Below are positions 38,504 to 43,098 of a stretch of DNA of 43,098 bases, piece by piece; within the stretch, counting starts at the first letter, position 1; each line of letters opens with the position of its first letter. Made by a program: the position numbers and the translations under genes. Where the stretch lies: positions 1 through 43,098 of the IMG/VR virus record IMGVR_UViG_3300037264_000808, one strand, 5' to 3'. This DNA is from a virus. The notes beneath the pieces were generated by a model, which worked only from the letters and a program-made list of their open reading frames with translations, was not told the DNA's origin and made no database searches.

Positions 38504-39093
38504 CGTAATCCCCAAAATTTATGTTGCTGCACAGACAATCGCCATGTGGGATTCTGAAGAACAAGGCCAACACAATAATCAAGCGTCTTTCTATCCAATC
38601 CATCTGCGCCAAATGCAGGACTGATATAAAAGTAATCAGCTTTAATCATTGTCTTCGGTATGCTCTGGCCATGTGCGCGTACATAGCGGACCTCATTGGC
38701 TTTGGTAACCTTAAGCGTGTGTTCAGCGGTCTTCGGAGAGACACAGACCCAATCAAGTCCTTCAGGGAGGGCAATTGTGCCATTGGTTTCAATGGCGAGA
38801 TAGTATCCATCTCGTTTGAGACGGTTGATGAGGACATCATCCAGTTGTAATCCTGGTTCTCCTCCTGTGAAGATGACGTTGTGGCAGTACTCGAAGTGTT
38901 TGAGTTCGGCGCACAAGTCGTCCAATAAGTAATCCCGTCCTGATATGAATTCAGTATCACAATCAAATCCCTCCTTCTCTTTCACACAGCGCAAGTTGCA
39001 GTTCGAAAACCGAATGAAGATGTCAGCAGTTCCAGCTCTGGCACCTTCACCCTGTATCGAATAGAAAATTTCATTGATGCGATATTTCTTCAA
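38500..39093 (-). CDS. queE: QueE, 7-carboxy-7-deazaguanine synthase (radical SAM)
   Basis: 197 residues from TTG 39093 (an in-frame stop lies directly upstream; GGGAG nearby). The opening YSIQGEGARAGTADIFIRF is characteristic of QueE. The iron-sulphur cysteines are C-x3-C-x8-C (C32, C36, C45) rather than the canonical C-x3-C-x2-C, with an extra K-E-K-E-G-F loop, and FTGGEP follows. It makes CDG from the pterin that QueD produces. Length is normal for QueE. Coupled by overlaps on both sides. Confidence 0.88.
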   Translation of the reverse strand: MKKYRINEIFYSIQGEGARAGTADIFIRFSNCNLRCVKEKEGFDCDTEFISGRDYLLDDLCAELKHFEYCHNVIFTGGEPGLQLDDVLINRLKRDGYYLAIETNGTIALPEGLDWVCVSPKTAEHTLKVTKANEVRYVRAHGQSIPKTMIKADYFYISPAFGADGLDRKTLDYCVGLVLQNPTWRLSVQQHKFWGLR

Positions 39094-39203
39094 TCAGTCA
39101 ATCTCCCAAAAATGAATCCAATAATGCCACCAATAATAGCGGCCTTGAATATATCGGATTCAATTACCTCTCTGCATATGCGAAAGAACTCTTCTGAGAT
39201 CAT
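39090..39203 (-). CDS. 37-residue membrane peptide
   Basis: Starts at ATG 39203, overlapping the VWA stop by four bases (ATGA), and ends at the queE start. A charged beginning (EEFFRICREVIES) is followed by one hydrophobic segment (AAIIGGIIGFIFGRL). It could anchor a partner at the membrane. Function unknown. Confidence 0.5.
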   Translation of the reverse strand: MISEEFFRICREVIESDIFKAAIIGGIIGFIFGRLTD

Positions 39204-39853
39204 TTGGAACTGGATGAAGATGTTGCTTCCACAGCTTCATCGCGGTCATGCTGCGAATAAGCCATGTTCACCACATCACCTGAGCGATACATCGCCAAGT
39301 TATGAGAAGTCGCGCTAAATGAATTCTTCACACCAACAGCAGTCGCAGAGAAGTTCATCGCATTCGCTGTACTAATCCCCAAGCTGTCTGCTTCTTTCAA
39401 TGCGTCTTGATTCGCGCCCAAGAAAACAAACTGCCATTGATATTTCTCTGATTGCTGCTTGATAAGTTCATTGATGCGAGCCTTTTTATATTCTTTCGAT
39501 GAGTTCTCTTCTCCGTCGGTAATAATCACAAACACAACCTTGCTCGGTCTATCGTGTTCAGGCATCTTATCGAGGCGTTCTCCAGTCTCAACAATGGCTT
39601 TACCAATAGCATCCAAGAGTGCAGTTGCTCCTCGTGGTTGAAACACCAATGAAGGCACATCTTTGATATTAATTGCGCGATGGACAAATTCGTATTCAGT
39701 ATCGAATTGCACCAATGTGAAATTAGCCGCACCAGAAGCTTTCTTCTGGTCATCTACGAATTTATTGAATCCACCAATCGTGTCGTTTATTACTGTGGCC
39801 ATAGAACCACTTCTATCCAATACAACTGTGATGTCTGTTAAGTCTTGTCTCAT
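39200..39853 (-). CDS. VWA-domain protein in the que operon
   Basis: 217 residues from ATG 39853 (ATGA overlap with the HNH gene). The domain starts near the N-terminus: ITVVLDRSGSM (DxSxS), a G-A-T-A-L-L-D threonine loop near residue 75 and ITDGEEN are the MIDAS elements. After the domain comes a basic region, then a Ser-rich tail. VWA proteins typically mediate metal-dependent protein contacts. Its position among 7-deazaguanine genes is unexpected; it could organise the pathway or be an independent cargo gene. Confidence 0.8.
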   Translation of the reverse strand: MRQDLTDITVVLDRSGSMATVINDTIGGFNKFVDDQKKASGAANFTLVQFDTEYEFVHRAINIKDVPSLVFQPRGATALLDAIGKAIVETGERLDKMPEHDRPSKVVFVIITDGEENSSKEYKKARINELIKQQSEKYQWQFVFLGANQDALKEADSLGISTANAMNFSATAVGVKNSFSATSHNLAMYRSGDVVNMAYSQHDRDEAVEATSSSSSK

Positions 39854-40221
39854 TTCGCTGCCTCCTCTTGTTTCTTTCCAAATATCTGTTTCAATTCTTG
39901 TGAGGTTAATTTGGAAGTCCAATGATTATTGCCACAGATGCGTCCTTTCTTTGCAGCATCCCTCATGTTATCTGAACGAGTACCTATCCAAAGATGTGAT
40001 GGGCGTACACATGAAGGATTGTCACAGCGATGACACACATCCATTCCTTTTGGTTTCGCTCCACAAAAGAGTCGATAAGTAAAAACATGTGCCAATATTT
40101 TATGTGTATGTGTTATGCGAAATTCTCCATACCCATTATATGTGCGTGATCCAAGCCATACCCAACATCGACCATGAAAATCGACTTTAGCCCAGAATCT
40201 TTTAAGGATTGCTCTTTTCAC
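39850..40221 (-). CDS. HNH endonuclease (free-standing), GTG start
   Basis: 123 residues from GTG 40221 (AGGAGG about ten bases upstream, inside queD). Typical start FWAKVDFHGRCWVW and a YGEFRI strand precede the HNH core VCHRCDNPSCVRPSHLWIGT with conserved His, Cys pair and Asn. It would cut DNA near its own insertion site. It overlaps queD by 20 bases and the VWA gene by four. Confidence 0.85.
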   Translation of the reverse strand: MKRAILKRFWAKVDFHGRCWVWLGSRTYNGYGEFRITHTHKILAHVFTYRLFCGAKPKGMDVCHRCDNPSCVRPSHLWIGTRSDNMRDAAKKGRICGNNHWTSKLTSQELKQIFGKKQEEAAK

Positions 40222-40603
40222 CAGCAGTTTCCTCCTGTTGCATCTCCCAACGAACTTTATTATTGGGAGTTTCCCATATCTCCACAGCCCAACACACAGG
40301 TCTATTCATCTCCAAGTCCAGCTTCTCTTGCGTGTAGAATGCCAAGATGCGAGCGAAGTTCTCAGCAGTCGGCTGCAAATCTTTGAACTCATCCATTTTA
40401 TTAAGATTCTGGTGATCGAACTTATTAACAATTTCTTTTATTGCGGTGAAGTCCACAATCATCCCGAACTCATTAATCTGTTCTGCCAGAATAAATACCT
40501 TGATGCGCCATCTATGCCCATGCTGTCCATTGCATTTCGATGGGTATGGCAGCTTAAGAAAATGTCCAGCGTCTATTTCATCTTCAACTTCAGCATAAAA
40601 CAT
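40202..40603 (-). CDS. queD: QueD, 6-carboxytetrahydropterin synthase
   Basis: 133 residues, normal for QueD. Zinc ligands are H14 and HGH (H28, H30). The catalytic Cys (C24) is in C-N-G-Q-H-G-H, and the G-M-I-V-D-F, D-H-Q-N-L-N and P-T-A-E-N-F-A motifs follow, with E residues at VEIWET. It converts dihydroneopterin triphosphate into carboxytetrahydropterin. FolE, the step before, is not in the window. Follows queC by three bases. Confidence 0.9.
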   Translation of the reverse strand: MFYAEVEDEIDAGHFLKLPYPSKCNGQHGHRWRIKVFILAEQINEFGMIVDFTAIKEIVNKFDHQNLNKMDEFKDLQPTAENFARILAFYTQEKLDLEMNRPVCWAVEIWETPNNKVRWEMQQEETAGEKSNP

Positions 40604-40606
40604 AAT

Positions 40607-41287
40607 TCATCTCCTATAATTAATTGGGTCTGTCGCGTGATTAATACAGAAAGCTTCCAGTCGCTCTTGGCATGAAGCACATCTTCCACATGCAGGATAA
40701 GTGCCTTCATAGCATGTGTGCGTCAAATCATAGGGCACACCAAGCTTAATTCCCAGCTTCACAATCGCACTCTTCTTCATATTAATAAAGGGCGCGTGTA
40801 TTGTGATATTGCGCTCATTCCCCCACCTCATCGCGGATTGAAATGGCTTTACAAATGTGTCTCTGCAATCAGGATAAATCGCGTAATCATTCGAGTGAGC
40901 CCCATAAAACACATCAATTATATCTCTGCTCAATCCCACACCAACAGCAATTGACAACATAATCGCGTTTCTATTGGGAACAATGGTGAGCTTTTGATTC
41001 TTGTGCGTGTAATGTTCATGAGGAATAGCCTTTCTCTTATCTGTGAGGTGGCTATTTAATTTGAGGGATGTCAAATCAATTACTTGATGCGTAATCTTCC
41101 CATTCACATCATTGAAATGCTTGACCAATTTCTTTGCGCAAGTAATCTCTCGTCGATGTCTCTGACCATAATCAAACGTAATGGCGTGAATATGATAGTT
41201 CTTGTCGTATAAATCAGCGAGTAAAGTTGCGCTATCCAATCCACCCGAGAGTATCAGGGTACAGGTTTTCGTCGAGGTTTTGGGCAT
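40607..41287 (-). CDS. queC: QueC, preQ0 synthase
   Basis: 226 residues. SGGLDS (14-19) is the ATP-binding loop of this PP-loop family, FDYGQRHRRE the next conserved motif, and C-Y-E-G-T-Y-P-A-C-G-R-C-A-S-C near the end holds the zinc. It turns CDG into preQ0 with ATP and ammonia. It is a single-domain QueC with no amidotransferase fusion (Gat-QueC), so it is not set up to make archaeosine-type bases. It overlaps queF by 56 bases; GGAGG lies ten bases before its ATG. Confidence 0.92.
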   Translation of the reverse strand: MPKTSTKTCTLILSGGLDSATLLADLYDKNYHIHAITFDYGQRHRREITCAKKLVKHFNDVNGKITHQVIDLTSLKLNSHLTDKRKAIPHEHYTHKNQKLTIVPNRNAIMLSIAVGVGLSRDIIDVFYGAHSNDYAIYPDCRDTFVKPFQSAMRWGNERNITIHAPFINMKKSAIVKLGIKLGVPYDLTHTCYEGTYPACGRCASCQERLEAFCINHATDPINYRR

Positions 41288-41699
41288 TGTTTAAGTCCTC
41301 CTGGTTTCTAAGTGCTATGACTCTTTCTATAATTCCACCGCGCATATTGAATTCACCACGAACGCGAATAGAATAGGGCTTCATCACATCAAATAAATCG
41401 CTGCATACCTGATTAACCACTTCTTCTTGAAACATGTCTTTATCGCGAAATTTAACCAAGTATTCTTTAAGAGCTTTCGTTTCAACAATCCATTTCGTCG
41501 GAATGTAATCAATCAATAATTTCCCAAAGTCAGGAGCTTTTGTGAGTGGACAGAATGTAGATACCTCTGTGCATTCCAATGAAATGCGAAAAGGTTTATC
41601 GACCGTATTCTCTAAGAGAGTCAAGTCTTTCTTAAAATCCAAGTCATAAATCTCTACCTTCTTATTTCCCAATGCTTCATCCATCGTTTGATAGGGCAT
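41232..41699 (-). CDS. queF: QueF, preQ0 reductase (YkvM type)
   Basis: 155 residues, single-domain (Bacillus YkvM type). The catalytic Cys is in TFCPLTKAPDFG (C50), with the conserved Asp at D57. VETKALKEYLVKF is the QueF motif that binds NADPH, and MRGGI follows. It reduces preQ0 to preQ1 with NADPH. Its presence beside DpdA implies the phage can make preQ1, rather than stopping at preQ0, for DNA or for another use. Starts four bases after the YkgJ-like gene. Confidence 0.9.
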   Translation of the reverse strand: MPYQTMDEALGNKKVEIYDLDFKKDLTLLENTVDKPFRISLECTEVSTFCPLTKAPDFGKLLIDYIPTKWIVETKALKEYLVKFRDKDMFQEEVVNQVCSDLFDVMKPYSIRVRGEFNMRGGIIERVIALRNQEDLNNAQNLDENLYPDTLGWIG

Positions 41700-41702
41700 A
41701 TG

Positions 41703-42206
41703 TCACTCCTTTGTAGACTCGTAATCATTGAAATAGGCGGGAATTAAATTGAACTCAGTCTTCCACACCTCCCAACATATCTTGTTCATATCAACTGCGT
41801 CTTTCCATAATTTAGGGAACACACCGAATGCTCGATGCCACAATTCTTTCGTGCTTTTGAATCCTTCAAATGTCAGATAAGGAACCCCAGAACATCTCAA
41901 GCAAATCCACAGCCCAACAAACAATCCATCCTTGATGCATGGGAAGTATGGATAGGACATGCAATCAATTGGTCGTCGCTCATATATCGTGCATCCCAAT
42001 CCCACCCCATTCGGTCCAGCTTTGAAACAATCAGGACATGCTTTTGGCGCGTCATATTCAGGCACTCTATCACCAAAGAAGTTCGTGCTATTGAATTCGC
42101 GCTGGACAAATGTGCAGCAAGGTTTAGGGCAAACAGTACACCTATCCTCGCTGAACAAATTGGCCTGTTTATAATCTTGAAAGACTTCGAGTATCTTCTT
42201 GTCCAT
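41703..42206 (-). CDS. YkgJ-like cysteine-cluster protein
   Basis: 167 residues. C-T-V-C-P-K-P-C-C near the start, C-P-D-C and later single Cys (CTIYERRPIDCMSYPYFPC) match YkgJ-type proteins, which bind zinc or an iron cluster through conserved Cys. Family function is unknown, with roles in metal handling suggested. Overlaps SpoVS by one base (TAATG) and precedes queF by three bases. It could help mature QueE's iron-sulphur cluster; this is inference. Confidence 0.75.
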   Translation of the reverse strand: MDKKILEVFQDYKQANLFSEDRCTVCPKPCCTFVQREFNSTNFFGDRVPEYDAPKACPDCFKAGPNGVGLGCTIYERRPIDCMSYPYFPCIKDGLFVGLWICLRCSGVPYLTFEGFKSTKELWHRAFGVFPKLWKDAVDMNKICWEVWKTEFNLIPAYFNDYESTKE

Positions 42207-42472
42207 TATCTCAACACAATTAATCGAATTGCGGTCTTCGTTTCGTTGTTGATTAATAAATCAACAAACCCAGGTCGAATCGTTAAATCCCATCCCATCA
42301 GAGCCCCTAATCCTCGTGCTATCGTAATTGCTTTGATCGCTTGATTCATCGCACCAGCACCAATAGAAAGAGTCTCTACATCTCGTCCCTCCTGCATATT
42401 CTTAATCACAGAAGTTGCTACCTTCGCGGAGTTTGAAGCCGCAGCTACCTTAAGCGTAATTGTTTCAGCCAT
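42206..42472 (-). CDS. spoVS: SpoVS-like (Alba-fold type) protein
   Basis: 88 residues. The pattern LKVAAASNSAKVATSV, I-G-A-G-A-M-N-Q-A-I-K-A-I-T-I-A-R-G and T-A-I-R-L-I-V closely follows bacterial SpoVS, a small protein of the Alba-like fold that affects sporulation and septation in Bacillus and may bind nucleic acid. Length and start agree with the family. In a phage it may bind DNA or interfere with host regulation. It overlaps the YkgJ-like gene by one base. Confidence 0.82.
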   Translation of the reverse strand: MAETITLKVAAASNSAKVATSVIKNMQEGRDVETLSIGAGAMNQAIKAITIARGLGALMGWDLTIRPGFVDLLINNETKTAIRLIVLR

Positions 42473-42514
42473 TGTAAGCTCCCTCTTATATTTCGAAGGG
42501 GCCGTATCTAAGTT

Positions 42515-43087
42515 CTATGTCGCTTCGTTTTTTAAGACCACAGATAGTACCTCTCGTTCATACTTCGGAACATCGGTAGGTATCTTCCCAGCCTTTTGTT
42601 GCAAAATTCGTAAACCAATCTGAGCGAGTATAAAAGCGTCAGTCTGGTCATCATCTTTGAGTTCAATCCCATATTTACGGTACACACTCAACATGATTTT
42701 ATTCTTGTCGCCTTTCCCAGAACCAGTCCCAAACTTCTTCAAGCTCATTGGGGCCACAATATGAACAGGAACACCATGCTTCCACAGTTCGCATTTAATT
42801 ATCCCACCAAGCTCCCCAAGACCAAATGCGTGACCAACAGCCGGCGTGAAAGCATAACCTTCCATCACAGCTATTGCAGGTTCGTATTTATAAAGAAAGT
42901 CCTCAACATATTGACCATAATCAATCAATCGTTGAGTGCCTTTTGTTTTAGGAGAGACAGTTTCGGCGTGAATTAATTCGTTCGCGGGATTGAGAATGAC
43001 AAGCCCAGTGTGAGTAAGAGAGGCGTCTATTCCCAGGATGCAGATATTAAGGTTTGGCTTCTTGTGCTGTATCAGTTTTATTTTCAT
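42515..43087 (-). CDS. RuvC-like Holliday-junction resolvase
   Basis: 190 residues. ILGIDASLTHTGLVI has the first catalytic Asp, VMEGYAF the second acid, and DDDQTDAFILAQIG the last acids of the RuvC RNase H-type nuclease. The order and length match phage RuvC-like resolvases that cut branched DNA before packaging or after recombination. It is the first gene of the operon visible here; its promoter is outside the window. Confidence 0.85.
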   Translation of the reverse strand: MKIKLIQHKKPNLNICILGIDASLTHTGLVILNPANELIHAETVSPKTKGTQRLIDYGQYVEDFLYKYEPAIAVMEGYAFTPAVGHAFGLGELGGIIKCELWKHGVPVHIVAPMSLKKFGTGSGKGDKNKIMLSVYRKYGIELKDDDQTDAFILAQIGLRILQQKAGKIPTDVPKYEREVLSVVLKNEAT

Positions 43088-43098
43088 TGGCTATATCT

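Noticed and set aside
43088-43098. Promoter or preQ1 riboswitch upstream of the que operon
   Set aside because: Only eleven bases upstream of the first gene are visible. No preQ1-type aptamer pattern was noticed before the que genes inside the window.
1-43098. CRISPR arrays, integrase, attachment sites or insertion sequences
   Set aside because: No regularly spaced direct repeats, recombinase motifs, transposase motifs or flanking terminal repeats were seen.

Overview
The window is a contiguous piece of a tailed double-stranded DNA phage (Caudoviricetes) genome. It carries a large terminase, a portal and an N4-gp56-type major capsid protein. Every gene I can support (about 80) lies on the minus strand, so the window is read from 43098 down to 1. 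Genes are packed with ATGA, TAATG and TGATG overlaps, many start with GTG or TTG, and most have clear AGGAGG-type ribosome sites, so the host is bacterial. The host cannot be named. A SpoVS homologue is compatible with, but does not prove, a Firmicutes, Thermus/Deinococcus, Chloroflexi or planctomycete-like host. Base composition is moderately AT-rich, with very AT-rich intergenic segments.

Layout, in order of transcription. (1) 43087-35943 is one tightly coupled operon: RuvC-like resolvase, SpoVS-like protein, YkgJ-like cysteine protein, QueF, QueC, QueD, an HNH endonuclease, a VWA protein, a 37-residue membrane peptide, QueE, two small proteins, a minimal phosphoribosyltransferase, a small protein and a DpdA-like transglycosylase with an added C-terminal cysteine cluster. 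A terminator closes it at 35829-35860. The parts fit synthesis of a 7-deazaguanine (preQ0, then preQ1 through QueF) and its insertion into phage DNA by DpdA. FolE is not in the window. (2) 35942-35147 is a gene-free AT-rich region full of inverted repeats, a candidate control region or origin. (3) 35146-28440 holds small proteins, including two Tudor-like-domain proteins, a possible PC4/YdbC-like protein, an ATP-dependent DNA ligase and zinc-binding proteins, with two terminators and one good sigma70 promoter. (4) 28546-25712 is a MoxR-type AAA+ ATPase followed by a VWA protein. (5) 25703-16486 is a run of small accessory genes: many four-cysteine proteins, a HAD phosphatase, RNase H between two homing-endonuclease-like genes, and a small lipoprotein gene partly embedded in another gene. 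(6) 16485-16414 is a Met(CAT) tRNA with initiator-type features, followed by about 335 bases of hairpin-rich non-coding DNA. (7) 16078-1 is the virion module: small structural and repeat proteins, an NlpC/P60-like protein, terminase, portal, scaffold and capsid protein. It ends in a truncated LAGLIDADG endonuclease at the window edge.

Functionally, the left third builds and packages the head. The middle is accessory material, probably nucleic-acid and zinc proteins used during takeover. The right end is predicted to make hypermodified DNA that would resist restriction. The most unusual items are the que/dpdA operon with its extra partners (VWA, PRTase, YkgJ, SpoVS), the MoxR-VWA pair and the initiator-like tRNA. 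No tape measure, tail tube, DNA polymerase, integrase, CRISPR array or attachment site was recognised here.
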